From: Rhodospirillales bacterium
GTDB taxonomy: Bacteria > Pseudomonadota > Alphaproteobacteria > Rhodospirillales > WMHbin7
Direction of reading: 5' to 3'
Assembly: GCA_016215555.1 (NCBI GenBank)
Contig: JACRJC010000072.1
Location: 1 to 64,000 of the forward strand
Length of the DNA: 64,000 nt
The notes under the pieces were generated by a model. That model did not search any database, had not been told where the DNA came from, and was given only the letters and a program-made list of their open reading frames with translations. Of the stretch, positions 7,759-16,702 are shown in pieces (positions within the stretch are counted from its first letter, which is position 1; the number at the start of each line of letters is the position of its first letter). The translations under genes were made by a program, and so were the position numbers.

Positions 7759-10688
7759 TGCCCAAGAAGCCCATCGACGTCGAGAGTTTGCGGCATAAAG
7801 AGGCCAAGCGGCGCAATATTCCGACGGCGGAATTCCAGTCGGTGATGGCCGAGGAGGAAAAGTCGCCCATCCGCCTGGCGTATGAACGGCGCAACCGCGA
7901 TCTTGATCCGCAACTGGTGTGGCGCGGCAAGGACGAGCAGGACTGGTCCGATCTGGTGGTGCAGGCCCCGCCCCTGTATATCCAGGAAAAGGTGCATCCC
8001 AAGGTTCTGATCGAGGATTTGAAGCGCGAAAGCAGGCAGCGCGCCAAAGAGAACGTGGGCGCCACCATCGACATGTTCGCCGATTTCAACGGCTATCCGG
8101 ACAAAGAGGCGGCGACCGAATTCTATCAGCACGACATCAACTGGAACAACCGCATGATCCTGGGCGATTCGCTCTCGGTCATGGCAAGCCTCGCCGAGCG
8201 CGAAGGTCTGCGCGGCCAGGTGCAATGCATCTATTTCGATCCGCCCTATGGCATCAAATTCAATTCAAACTTCCAGTGGTCGACGACCAGCCGCGACGTG
8301 AAAGACGGCAACCGGGAACACATCACCCGCGAGCCCGAGCAGGTGCGCGCCTTCCGCGACACCTGGCGCGATGGCATCCATTCGTACCTGACATACTTGC
8401 GCGACCGCCTGACCGTCGCCCGTGACCTGTTGTCGGACTCCGGCTCGATCTTCGTGCAGATCGGCGATGAGAATGTCCATCGCGTCCGGGCGCTGATGGA
8501 TGAGGTGTTTGGAGACCGAAATGCTGTTTCATTCATCACGGTTGTCAAAACAACTGGGGCAGGAAGCCCGGCTATCGGAACAAACGTTCTTGCGGCAGTA
8601 AATGATTATGTTATCTGGTACGCCAAAGACATATCTAAGGTTAAATACCGCCAAATCTATGATGAACGCATGCTGGGTGGAGAGGGGGCATCTCAATACA
8701 ATTTACTGGAGTCGCCAGATGGCACATTTGTGCAAGCCCTAAGCAAGAATGATAGTGAAAATGCAGAGTTGCTTAAGAATGGTTGGAAGATTATCGCGCA
8801 TGATAATCTTACGTCGCAAACTGGCGCAGAGACAACCCAACAGCCGATAGAATGGCTTGGTAAAAACTATAAGCCAAACAAAGGCGGGTGGAAGACAAAT
8901 GTCGATGGGTCTCGCCGCTTAAAAAAGGCCTCGCGTTTGATGGCGGTCGGAAATACGCTTAGATACAAGCGTCGTTTTTATGATTTTGGCAACATACCCA
9001 TCAATAACTTTTGGGTAAAGTTTCGCACGAGCGGATTTGCAGACACCAAGCTGTATGTTGTGCAAACAAACCCAGGAATTATCGAGCGCTGCATTCTGAT
9101 GGCGACAGATCCCGGCGATCTGGTGCTTGATCCTACTTGCGGCTCGGGCACCACGGCCTATGTCGCCGAGCAATGGGGGCGGCGCTGGATCACCATCGAC
9201 ACTTCGCGCGTCTCGCTGGCTTTGGCCCGCGCCCGCATCATGGGGGCGCGCTATCCCTTTTACCTGCTGGCCGACAGCCCTGATGGCCAGCGCAAGGAAG
9301 GCGAAGTCACCCGCACAGTGCCTAAGGAAACACCCACCCACAGCGACATCCGTCAGGGCTTCGTGTATGAACGCGTCCCCCACATCACGCTGAAATCCAT
9401 CGCCAACAACGCCGAGATCGACGTCATCTGGGACAAGTGGCAAGAGAAGCTGGAGCCCCTGCGAGCCGAGTTGAACAAGGCCCTGGGGCGCACCTCTGCC
9501 TCATCCTTCGAGACGCGCCCAAAGGGCGCTCCTCAGGATGAGGTTGTTTCCTCTTTGCCTCACCCTGAGGAGGGCCGAAGGCCCGTCTCGAAGGGCGAGG
9601 CAAAAAATGAATGGCAGGAATGGGAAATCCCCCGCGAGACCGAGAAGGCTTGGCCGGAAGCCGCCAAGAAGGCCCATGCCGCCTGGTGGGAGGCCCGCAT
9701 TGCCAGGCAGCGTGAAATCGATGCCTCGATCGCGGCCAAGGCCGAATTCGAATATCTCTACGACAAACCTTATCCTGATAACGCCAAGGTGCGCGTGGCC
9801 GGTCCCTTCACGGTAGAAAGCCTGTCGCCCCATCGTGTGCTGGCGATGGACCATGACGACGAGTTGATCGACGAACTTGAGGCCGCCGAAGGCAAGCGCA
9901 AGGCCGAACCACAAAGCGAAACAGATTTCGCCCAGATGATCCTTGAGAACTTAAAGGCGGCCGGCGTTCAGCAAGCGCATAAGCAAGACAAGATCACCTT
10001 CACCTCCCTTACCGGCTGGCCCGGCGATTTCATCTGCGCCGAGGGCCGCTTCATGGAGGGCGAGAAGGAACGCCGGGCGGGCGTGCTGATCGGCCCCGAA
10101 TTCGGCACCGTATCGCGCCCCGATCTAGTGGCGGCGGCGCGTGAGGCAGGCGATGCGGGCTTTGACGTGCTGATCGCCTGCGCCTTCAATTACGACGCCC
10201 ATTCAGCCGAGTTCGATAAGCTAGGCCGCATTCCGGTGCTGAAGGCCCGCATGAACCCCGATCTGCATATGGCCAGCGATTTGAAAACCACGGGGGCAGG
10301 AAATTTGTTCGTGGTCTTCGGCGAGCCGGATATCGAGATCATGAAGCGTGACGACAAGAAGATTCAGGTGAAGATCAAGGGCGTGGACGTCTTCCATCCC
10401 TCGACCGGCGAGATCGAATCGGGCGGACCCGACACCATCGCCGTCTGGTTCATCGACACCGACTATAACGAGGAAAGCTTCTTCGTCCGCCACGCTTATT
10501 TCCTGGGGGCCAACGATCCCTACAAGGCGCTAAAGACGACGTTAAAGGCCGAGATCGACGCCGAAGCCTGGGAAAGCCTGTACAGCGACACTTCGCGCCC
10601 CTTCGAGCGCCCCAAATCGGGCCGCATCGCCGTCAAGGTCATCAACCATCTCGGCGACGAGGTGATGAAAGTGTTCGGAGTGGGGTGA
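7758..10688 (+). CDS. Type III-like DNA methyltransferase (Mod), N6-adenine or N4-cytosine
   Basis: This 976-residue protein has motif IV DPPYGI (about residue 161) before motif I VLDPTCGSGTTAY (about 455). This is the beta-class order typical of type III Mod subunits, with the target recognition domain in between. It should methylate the recognition site with S-adenosylmethionine and direct the Res subunit at 3815. Two oddities stand out. The segment at about 8508-9112, covering the target recognition domain, is much richer in A+T than its flanks. Also, two palindromic repeats are inserted in frame at 9499-9602, adding about 35 residues without breaking the gene. The length exceeds usual Mod subunits (about 600-700), because of a long C-terminal part of unknown role. 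Confidence 0.88.
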   Translation: MPKKPIDVESLRHKEAKRRNIPTAEFQSVMAEEEKSPIRLAYERRNRDLDPQLVWRGKDEQDWSDLVVQAPPLYIQEKVHPKVLIEDLKRESRQRAKENVGATIDMFADFNGYPDKEAATEFYQHDINWNNRMILGDSLSVMASLAEREGLRGQVQCIYFDPPYGIKFNSNFQWSTTSRDVKDGNREHITREPEQVRAFRDTWRDGIHSYLTYLRDRLTVARDLLSDSGSIFVQIGDENVHRVRALMDEVFGDRNAVSFITVVKTTGAGSPAIGTNVLAAVNDYVIWYAKDISKVKYRQIYDERMLGGEGASQYNLLESPDGTFVQALSKNDSENAELLKNGWKIIAHDNLTSQTGAETTQQPIEWLGKNYKPNKGGWKTNVDGSRRLKKASRLMAVGNTLRYKRRFYDFGNIPINNFWVKFRTSGFADTKLYVVQTNPGIIERCILMATDPGDLVLDPTCGSGTTAYVAEQWGRRWITIDTSRVSLALARARIMGARYPFYLLADSPDGQRKEGEVTRTVPKETPTHSDIRQGFVYERVPHITLKSIANNAEIDVIWDKWQEKLEPLRAELNKALGRTSASSFETRPKGAPQDEVVSSLPHPEEGRRPVSKGEAKNEWQEWEIPRETEKAWPEAAKKAHAAWWEARIARQREIDASIAAKAEFEYLYDKPYPDNAKVRVAGPFTVESLSPHRVLAMDHDDELIDELEAAEGKRKAEPQSETDFAQMILENLKAAGVQQAHKQDKITFTSLTGWPGDFICAEGRFMEGEKERRAGVLIGPEFGTVSRPDLVAAAREAGDAGFDVLIACAFNYDAHSAEFDKLGRIPVLKARMNPDLHMASDLKTTGAGNLFVVFGEPDIEIMKRDDKKIQVKIKGVDVFHPSTGEIESGGPDTIAVWFIDTDYNEESFFVRHAYFLGANDPYKALKTTLKAEIDAEAWESLYSDTSRPFERPKSGRIAVKVINHLGDEVMKVFGVG
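9499..9602. repeat. Two palindromic repeats inserted in frame within mod
   Basis: One copy (9499-9543) runs CTCATCCTTCGAGACG to GCTCCTCAGGATGAGG. A second, inverted copy (9558-9602) runs CTCACCCTGAGGAGGGCC to GGCCCGTCTCGAAGGGCGAG. Both belong to the family at 1-41, 101-135 and 60.3 kb. The reading frame stays open through both, giving a Ser/Pro/Glu/Arg-rich peptide of about 35 residues. Confidence 0.88.
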
Positions 10689-10728
10689 TGGCCGTGTTTT
10701 GACCAAAATTAGCTGATTTACATTTTTC

Positions 10729-10756
10729 TTGTAAACCGCGCTAAATTTGGTATAAC
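10729..10756 (+). promoter_or_regulatory. Promoter of the ATPase gene, probably leaderless
   Basis: TTGTAA (10729-10734) and TATAAC (10751-10756) are spaced by 16 nt. The start codon ATG at 10763 lies 7 nt after the -10 box, where transcription would begin. No Shine-Dalgarno fits in the 6-nt gap. A small inverted repeat, TTTAC/GTAAA, overlaps the -35 region and could be an operator. Confidence 0.5.
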
Positions 10757-10762
10757 TTACCT

Positions 10763-11953
10763 ATGGACCCGGTCAGAAACCCCTATTCACCAGGTGCCGG
10801 CACGCCGCCGCATGAACTGGCGGGGCGTGGTGAGTTGCGCGAAACAGTTCGGATCGTGTTGGAGCGCGTCCGTGCTGGACGTCCCGCCAAAAGCGTCTTG
10901 ATGGTCGGCCTTCGCGGCGTCGGAAAAACGGTGTTGCTTGATCGAATGCGTGAAGACGCCGAGGCGATGGGCATCCAGACCATCCGAGTGGAAGCCCCCG
11001 AAAACCGTTCACTTCCAGCCATTCTCGCGCCTCAGTTAAGGCTGGCCTTGCTGCGCCTTTCTCACATCGAACAGGCCAAGGACGTTGCCCAGCGCGCATT
11101 GCGCGGCCTTGCAGGCTTTGCCAAGGCTCTGAAGGTAAAATATTCCGACATCGAGGTTGGGTTTGATTTCGAGCCGGAACCGGGGCTGGCCGACAATGGC
11201 GATTTGGAACATGATCTCCAGTCATTATTGGAAGTGGCCGGGGCGGCTGCGAAGAAGGCCGGAACCGCTCTGGCGATCTTCGTAGACGAGCTTCAATATG
11301 TTGAAGAAGAGCAATTGGCTGCCTTGATAACAGCCCTCCACCGGGTCTCGCAGCGAAGTCTGCCAATCGTGCTGGTTGGGGCGGGACTGCCCCAGTTGCC
11401 AGGAAAAATGGGCCGCGCGAAGTCGTATGCCGAGCGTTTGTTCGATTTTCCACGGATCGGGCCTTTGCCGCCGGATGCTGCCAGGCAGGCGATTGCCAAG
11501 CCTGCTGCCGATCAGGGCGTCATTGTGGAGACAGAGGCGCTAGACCGCATTGTTCAAGAAACGCGCGGCTATCCTTATTTTCTACAAGAATGGGGAAAGC
11601 ATGCTTGGGACGTTGCCGAGAACGCCAGCATAACCCTGCATGACGTTGAACGGGCAAATCATTCTGCAATAGCAGCCTTGGACGAGAGCTTCTTTCGCGT
11701 CCGCTTTGATCGGTTAACTCCTTTGGAAAAGAAATATCTGCGCGCCATGGCCGAACTTGGCCCCGGGCCGCACCGATCCGGTGATATTGCCGAACAGCTT
11801 GCCCGAGAGGTCACCTCCCTGGGACCGACCCGGGGGAAGTTGGTCGAGAAAGGCATGGTTTGGAGCCCAAGCCACGGAGACACGGCCTTTACGGTGCCGC
11901 TGTTCGACAAGTTCATGAAGAGAATCATGCCCAGCGACGATTGGAGATGTTAG
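10763..11953 (+). CDS. AAA/STAND-like ATPase, hypothetical
   Basis: This 396-residue protein has Walker A GLRGVGKT (about residues 49-56) and Walker B LAIFVDELQYV (about 171-181). The middle region LPIVLVGAGLPQLPG followed by FDFPRIGPLPPDAAR is typical of Orc1/Cdc6-like and archaeal-type AAA ATPases, and a C-terminal winged-helix-like part is likely. There is no signal peptide. It stands alone after the restriction-modification genes and 92 bp before a nuclease gene on the same strand, so an ATPase plus nuclease defence pair is conceivable. The specific function is not known. Confidence 0.65.
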   Translation: MDPVRNPYSPGAGTPPHELAGRGELRETVRIVLERVRAGRPAKSVLMVGLRGVGKTVLLDRMREDAEAMGIQTIRVEAPENRSLPAILAPQLRLALLRLSHIEQAKDVAQRALRGLAGFAKALKVKYSDIEVGFDFEPEPGLADNGDLEHDLQSLLEVAGAAAKKAGTALAIFVDELQYVEEEQLAALITALHRVSQRSLPIVLVGAGLPQLPGKMGRAKSYAERLFDFPRIGPLPPDAARQAIAKPAADQGVIVETEALDRIVQETRGYPYFLQEWGKHAWDVAENASITLHDVERANHSAIAALDESFFRVRFDRLTPLEKKYLRAMAELGPGPHRSGDIAEQLAREVTSLGPTRGKLVEKGMVWSPSHGDTAFTVPLFDKFMKRIMPSDDWRC

Positions 11954-11975
11954 GAAGATCATGCAATTTCTGTTC

Positions 11976-12199
11976 GCCCTGCACGTTCCCGCAGCGCAGC
12001 CGCCGTTGAAACGGGCGGTCGGCCAGGCATCGCTTTTCTAGCGCCATGAGAAAAAAGACCGAGTGGGACATTCAGCAGGCTGATTGCGCCACTGGGCTTC
12101 GCGATGTCACGCCGCCAGTGCCCTGCTTGAAGTGCGCCAAGCCGACGGTTCATCGCGTTTTGGCCAGCCATACCGCCGAGCGCGATTGCTGGGATGGCG
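11976..12199. repeat. Direct repeat, left copy, overlapping the 5' end of the EEP gene
   Basis: Two blocks (about 11976-12039 and 12111-12199) recur with high identity and in the same order at 13235-13392. The right copy lacks the 12040-12110 segment. The repeated part includes 11-12 codons around the first CxxC of the EEP protein. The two copies flank the EEP gene almost exactly. Confidence 0.8.
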
Positions 12200-13116
12200 A
12201 CCGGTTGGCCGGGTCTACGGCAACGTCATGGACAATTTCGCGCTGTGAAGCTTGCGGCAATATCTCCTATCTGACCCGCCATAATAGTGGCTTTGATGAA
12301 GCGCACTTTGATTACCCATTCGAAACCTGGGAGGGCCATCGACTTTCTTGGCGTTGTGAAATCCAGGGCGAAGAGATTGGCGCGGATTGCCATTCAAACG
12401 ATGCGCTACCGCTCTGGCGCTTGATGGCTTGGAACATCCGCCACGGGGGCGGCAAACGTATCAAGGACATCGTTGCTCGTATCGTTCGTCATCGCCCGGA
12501 CATTATTGTTCTGTCGGAATTTAGAAACGACGGCAATGGATCGGCACTGATAAGCGAACTTTGGAACATTGGCTTTATGTATACGCACACGCTTGAAGCC
12601 CCAGAGAAAGCCAACAGCGTCTTGATCGCTTCTCGGGACTATGTGGACCAGCCGAGGCCTTTGAATGCCGGTCTTGAGAAGCCTTATATGCTGCTGGACG
12701 TCGATGTGTTGGGCATCTCCCTGGTTGGCGTCTATATGCCCAACAACAAGGCCAAGACGCCTTATTGGGAAGCCGTTGTCGCCGCCGCCAAGGAAAGAGC
12801 CGAAAAGCCTGCCTTGTTCATTGGCGATTTCAATACTGGCAAGCATTATCTCGACGAGGCGGGTGCGACGCTTGTTTCCGCTCCCTTTATGGAGCGCATG
12901 GAAGACGTCGGCTTCACCGAGTTATGGCGTACCCGAAATCCCAAGGGCAAGGAATTCACCTGGATCAGCAATGCCGGGAATGGGTTTCGTCTCGATCATG
13001 CCTTTGCTTCGTCGTCCCTGACTGAACGGGTCGCCGACGTCTATTACTCTCATGCCGAGCGTCAAGACGGCGTTTCAGATCATTCCGCCCTGATCATCGA
13101 TTTCAGGAAGTGGTAG
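12046..13116 (+). CDS. Endonuclease/exonuclease/phosphatase (EEP) protein with N-terminal zinc ribbon
   Basis: This 356-residue protein has two parts. Residues 1-115 contain CLKC (27-30) and CEAC (67-70), which suggests a four-cysteine zinc site. Residues 125-356 carry the EEP superfamily motifs: MAWNIRHGG, IIVLSEFR (catalytic Glu), FIGDFNTG (Asp/Asn), FRLDHAF, and VSDHSALI (SDH). EEP enzymes are metal-dependent DNases, RNases or phosphatases. The zinc ribbon may bind nucleic acid; this is inferred. Its 5' end is duplicated downstream. It follows the ATPase gene on the same strand and may act with it. Confidence 0.75.
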   Translation: MRKKTEWDIQQADCATGLRDVTPPVPCLKCAKPTVHRVLASHTAERDCWDGDRLAGSTATSWTISRCEACGNISYLTRHNSGFDEAHFDYPFETWEGHRLSWRCEIQGEEIGADCHSNDALPLWRLMAWNIRHGGGKRIKDIVARIVRHRPDIIVLSEFRNDGNGSALISELWNIGFMYTHTLEAPEKANSVLIASRDYVDQPRPLNAGLEKPYMLLDVDVLGISLVGVYMPNNKAKTPYWEAVVAAAKERAEKPALFIGDFNTGKHYLDEAGATLVSAPFMERMEDVGFTELWRTRNPKGKEFTWISNAGNGFRLDHAFASSSLTERVADVYYSHAERQDGVSDHSALIIDFRKW

Positions 13117-13119
13117 GCC

Positions 13120-13413
13120 ATGCATTTCCTGATCGCCGACAGATTTAGCGCAAGCCTGCTCCGCCTGACGGCAGAAGATCAGAAGTTTGCAGATAGGATT
13201 CGAAATGACGATATTTTTGCGGGTTCGCAATGCCGCCCTGCACGTTCCCGCAGAGCAGCCCCCGTTGAAACGGGCGGTTGGCCAGGCACCGATTTTCAGC
13301 AGCCGCCAGTTCCCTGCCTGCAATGCGCCAAGCCGACAGTTCATCGCGTTCTGGCCAGCCATGCCGCCGAGCGCGATTCCTGGGATGGCGCCGTCGAGCC
13401 TGAACCCTGCTGA
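13120..13413 (+). pseudogene. Remnant: helicase-type start fused to duplicated EEP 5' sequence
   Basis: The first 22 or so codons (MHFLIADRFSASLLRLTAED) resemble the N-terminus of UvrD-family helicases that begin with a RelE-like domain; this is recognised from memory and was not searched. The similarity stops near 13197. The rest, from 13235, is the duplicated copy of the EEP 5' region (CLQCAKPTVHRVLASH), with one CxxC only, and the frame ends at 13413. It looks like a junction of two gene fragments rather than a functional gene. Confidence 0.5.
13235..13392. repeat. Direct repeat, right copy
   Basis: This is the second copy of the blocks at 11976-12039 and 12111-12199, joined here without the intervening 71 bp. 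Apart from the remnant described at 13120 nothing else is seen between 13117 and 13418. Confidence 0.8.
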
Positions 13414-13418
13414 TCGCT

Positions 13419-14150
13419 CTAATCCCAAGTGACCGTCGCCGAAAGAATGTAACCCGCTCCATAAACCGTTTTTATCAGGCGGGGATGGTGAGGATCGTCC
13501 CCCAGCTTGCGGCGCAGACGCGAGATGCGCACATCGATGCTGCGGTCGAAAGGGGCGTCGCTGCGCTCGCCCAATAGCTGGTCACGCGACAAGATGCGGT
13601 TGGGCGAACGAAGAAGGTCTACCAGAATAGCTGCCTCTGATGCGCTCAAATCGATCTGCTCGCCCTTGAGGGAGCTAAGACGGTTCATGTCAGCATCGAA
13701 AACCCAGTCGGCAAACCGCGCCTTTCCCAAATTCTGCTGATGCTCTTTGGCTGGAGCCCGGTTCCAACGGCGAAGGATGCTGCGCGCCCTTGCCACAAGT
13801 TCGCGCGGCTCGAAGGGTTTGACCATATAGTCGTCGGCGCCAAGCTCCAGCCCCAGTACACGGTCGCTGACGCCCTGGCGTCCGGTCAGGATAAGAATGG
13901 CGCAATCATGACGTTCTTCTATCTCGCGCACGACCTGGATGCCGTCAATATCCGGAAGGCCAAGATCGACAATGCACAAGGCCGGTTCCTCACGCTTGAG
14001 CTGTTTTAACAGCTCTCCCCCGGTGCGGAAATGCCTGGCTGTAAATTCGAACTCGTCCAACGATCTGCAGATCAGGCGGCCCACGTCGAAATCATCCTCG
14101 ACGACGAACACCGCCTGTTTGATCGAGGAATTCATCGCCCCACCATTCAT
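13419..14150 (-). CDS. OmpR/PhoB-family response regulator
   Basis: This 243-residue transcription regulator has a receiver domain at residues 12-125: acidic pocket EDD at 18-20, phosphoacceptor Asp62 in CIVDLGLPD, and Lys111 in VKPFEPRE. A winged-helix DNA-binding domain covers about 145-240 and includes RSIDVRISRLRRKLGDD and KTVYGAGYIL. The start at 14150 is chosen because its ATG overlaps the TGA of the histidine kinase gene by 4 nt; an ATG at 14135 is also possible. It is the cognate regulator of the upstream kinase. The target genes are unknown. Confidence 0.9.
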   Translation of the reverse strand: MNGGAMNSSIKQAVFVVEDDFDVGRLICRSLDEFEFTARHFRTGGELLKQLKREEPALCIVDLGLPDIDGIQVVREIEERHDCAILILTGRQGVSDRVLGLELGADDYMVKPFEPRELVARARSILRRWNRAPAKEHQQNLGKARFADWVFDADMNRLSSLKGEQIDLSASEAAILVDLLRSPNRILSRDQLLGERSDAPFDRSIDVRISRLRRKLGDDPHHPRLIKTVYGAGYILSATVTWD

Positions 14151-15817
14151 GGAGCCGCCTCGATCGCAGCGGCGATTTCGTCCTTGCTGAAGGGTTTGCG
14201 CAGCAATGGCAAGTCCAGGCGCTCGGCCTCTGTTCCCTCCAAACCCTCGGCATAGCCGCTGATCAGAATGATCCCAATAGCGGGATGCCGGGCTTTGACA
14301 TGTTTGGCCAAAGCCCATCCCCCCATCCCTCCGGGCATGACCACATCGCTGACCAAAACGGAAATGCCAGGGATCGTGTCCAGCATTACAGACGCTTCGT
14401 CGCCGGTGCTGGCCTCGACCACCAGATATCCCAACTCGACCAACTGGCGGCAGATGATCTTTCTTACCTCGTCCTCGTCCTCGACCAGCAGAATCAGCCG
14501 CCCCGACGTGAGTTTGGGCGGAGTCTCGACGAATGGCCGCTCGGCCGCGACAACGGGCGCGTCGCAAGACGGCAAAAGAAGCGTGACCGTCGTTCCACAA
14601 TCCGGCTGGCTGTCAATGCGAATGCCGCCCCCCGACTGGCGCACGAAACCGTAAACCATGCTCAGCCCCAGCCCGCTGCCCTTACCGAATTCCTTGCCGG
14701 TGAAGAAGGGCTCGAAAACCCGGGCCTGGGTTTCAGCATCCATGCCCATGCCGCTGTCGGCAACGCGAAAGGCCACATATTTGCCCGGCGGCACCTGATA
14801 GGCCAGCGCCTGTTCCTCGGTGGGCGTCATGGATGTCACGACGAAGCGCAACTGGCCGCCCCTCGGCATGGCGTCCCTGGCGTTGAGGGCCAGATTCAGC
14901 AACGCCCCTTCCAACTGATTGGCGTCGGCTAGGGTGAAGAGAGGCTGTTCGGGTTCGTCCAGCGTGATGCCGATGATCTCGGGCAGGGAACGCAGGAGCA
15001 ATCGAATGAAATCTCCCACCAGCTTGCCGGCATCGATGGGCCTGGGCTCCAGCGGCTGCTGGCGGGCGAAAGCCAGCAATCGGCGAACCAGATCGACGCC
15101 ACGCAGCGAAGCCTGATAGGCCGGTTCGGCGAACTCCAGCACTTCGGCATGCTTGCCGCAACGTTCCTGGAGGGCGGACAGATTGCCGACGATAATCGTC
15201 AGCAGATTGTTGAAATCGTGGGCAAGGCCGCCCGTAAGCTGGCCTACTGCCTCCATCTTCTGAGCATGAAGCAGGGCCTGAGCCATGCGCTCGCGCGCGG
15301 CGTTGGCGCGGAGCAAATCGGCATTGGCGAACTCCAGTTCCGAAGTTCGCTCGCGCACGCGCCGGTCCAACTCCTCGTTCTGCTCGCGGATCAGCCGTTC
15401 GTAATAGCGCTGCTCGGTGATGTCGGCATAGGTGGTCACGAAACCGAGATCGGGCAAGGGTTCTCCCCGCACCGCGATAACCGTGCCGTCGGGGCGCGAT
15501 CTTTCGAAATAATGGGGCTGGAAACTTGCCGCCATCCGAACGCGCTCGGCCACCAGTTCCTCGACATCTCCCGGACCGTATTCCCCCCGCAGGGCGTTGA
15601 AGCGCATGAAGTCGGCGAAGGGGGTTCCGTAGCGCGCCATGCTCATCGGGAAATCGAGCAAGGTGAAAAACCGGCGGTTCCAGCCCACCAGCTTGAGATC
15701 GGTATCGATGATGGTGAAACCCTGCCCGATGTGGTCGAGCCCGGCCTGGAGCAAAGCGAACCGGTGTCCCGGATCGGCGGAGATGGATTCACTTCTCATG
15801 GCGCTAGCCTTGTTCAT
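14147..15817 (-). CDS. PAS-domain hybrid sensor histidine kinase
   Basis: This soluble-looking 556-residue kinase has a PAS-like sensor (about residues 15-135), a coiled-coil linker (135-180), and a dimerisation domain with phosphoacceptor His200 in GGLAHDFNN. The ATPase domain has N box [16 protein letters not shown] and GSGLGLS, and a C-terminal receiver has Asp491 in [11 protein letters not shown]. It lacks transmembrane segments, so it should sense a cytoplasmic signal. It is coupled to the response regulator by an ATGA overlap. The universal stress gene lies 70 bp upstream on the same strand. The start at 15817 (MNKAS) is uncertain; 15799 is the alternative. Confidence 0.9.
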   Translation of the reverse strand: MNKASAMRSESISADPGHRFALLQAGLDHIGQGFTIIDTDLKLVGWNRRFFTLLDFPMSMARYGTPFADFMRFNALRGEYGPGDVEELVAERVRMAASFQPHYFERSRPDGTVIAVRGEPLPDLGFVTTYADITEQRYYERLIREQNEELDRRVRERTSELEFANADLLRANAARERMAQALLHAQKMEAVGQLTGGLAHDFNNLLTIIVGNLSALQERCGKHAEVLEFAEPAYQASLRGVDLVRRLLAFARQQPLEPRPIDAGKLVGDFIRLLLRSLPEIIGITLDEPEQPLFTLADANQLEGALLNLALNARDAMPRGGQLRFVVTSMTPTEEQALAYQVPPGKYVAFRVADSGMGMDAETQARVFEPFFTGKEFGKGSGLGLSMVYGFVRQSGGGIRIDSQPDCGTTVTLLLPSCDAPVVAAERPFVETPPKLTSGRLILLVEDEDEVRKIICRQLVELGYLVVEASTGDEASVMLDTIPGISVLVSDVVMPGGMGGWALAKHVKARHPAIGIILISGYAEGLEGTEAERLDLPLLRKPFSKDEIAAAIEAAP

Positions 15818-15887
15818 GATCGGCGGCGTTCCGGCTCCAGACTCTCTTCTTGCAATTCTAAACGATATTGCAGACAAGGAAAGGGGT

Positions 15888-16685
15888 TCAGCAGGCCATC
15901 AGTACCGGCAGGGTCATGTGGCGCAGGATATGGCGTGTTCCCGCTCCTCTCAGAAATGGCAGGTGATATCCCCCGTGCGCTCCCATGACCAGCAGATTGG
16001 CGCCAAGATCGAAGCTGCGGGACAGAATCAGGTCCATGACGCCGATATCCTCGCCGGCCAGGCGTTCGCTGATCGCCGTGATGCCGTGAGCGCCAAGGTG
16101 ATCGCGAAGGCTCGCTGGCACCGGCGAGGCCGTAAAGCCGTCGTTGGCGTGAACCCTTAATATTTCCACGCATTCGGCCCCCTTGATCAAGGCAAGCGAG
16201 TCATGCAGGGCACGCGCCGCCTCGCGCCCGCCATTCCAGGCGATGAGCACATTGGTGCCCACGACCGGATAGGCGCCTACCGCCGGCACGACCAGGCAGG
16301 GCCGCCCTGACTGCAAAATGACCTGTTCGACGAACTCGTCTGGCTGCGGCGCCCCCTGGACAAATTGCCCCAGCACGACCAGATCGAAAAAGCGCGCCGC
16401 GAAAACGGTTTCGGCCAGCATGGCGCCGGGTTCGCCGCATTTTAGCCGCCAGAAGCGGCCCTCCACCTTTTCCTGTCCGATGGCGGCAAGAAATACGCGT
16501 TCCGCCTGTTCGGCCGGTTCGTCGCATTCGCGCTCGTCTTGGCGAAGAGGAAAGCGTCCGGTCGGACGGAAAAACAGGGCGGTCAGCCTAGCCTCGAAGC
16601 GCTTGGCAAGCCCAAGCGCCAGATGGAGCAGCATGACGTCACGCTCGCCGCCATCTTGATGAACCAGAATATCCTTGGGCTTCAT
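15888..16685 (-). CDS. Universal stress protein, tandem UspA domains
   Basis: This 265-residue cytoplasmic protein resembles two fused UspA folds. The first half begins with KDILVHQDG. The second half, starting near residue 145, has NVLIAWNGGREAARALHDS. The C-terminal block LVMGAHGGYHLPFLRGAGTRHIL matches the G-x2-G-x9-G-S/T ATP-binding pattern of Usp proteins, with some divergence. Usp proteins respond to starvation, redox or membrane stress. The gene precedes the histidine kinase on the same strand and may be co-transcribed. A MITE sits in its upstream region and may carry or disturb its promoter. Confidence 0.85.
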   Translation of the reverse strand: MKPKDILVHQDGGERDVMLLHLALGLAKRFEARLTALFFRPTGRFPLRQDERECDEPAEQAERVFLAAIGQEKVEGRFWRLKCGEPGAMLAETVFAARFFDLVVLGQFVQGAPQPDEFVEQVILQSGRPCLVVPAVGAYPVVGTNVLIAWNGGREAARALHDSLALIKGAECVEILRVHANDGFTASPVPASLRDHLGAHGITAISERLAGEDIGVMDLILSRSFDLGANLLVMGAHGGYHLPFLRGAGTRHILRHMTLPVLMAC

Positions 16686-16702
16686 CGCCGCTCCTTTCGC
16701 TT

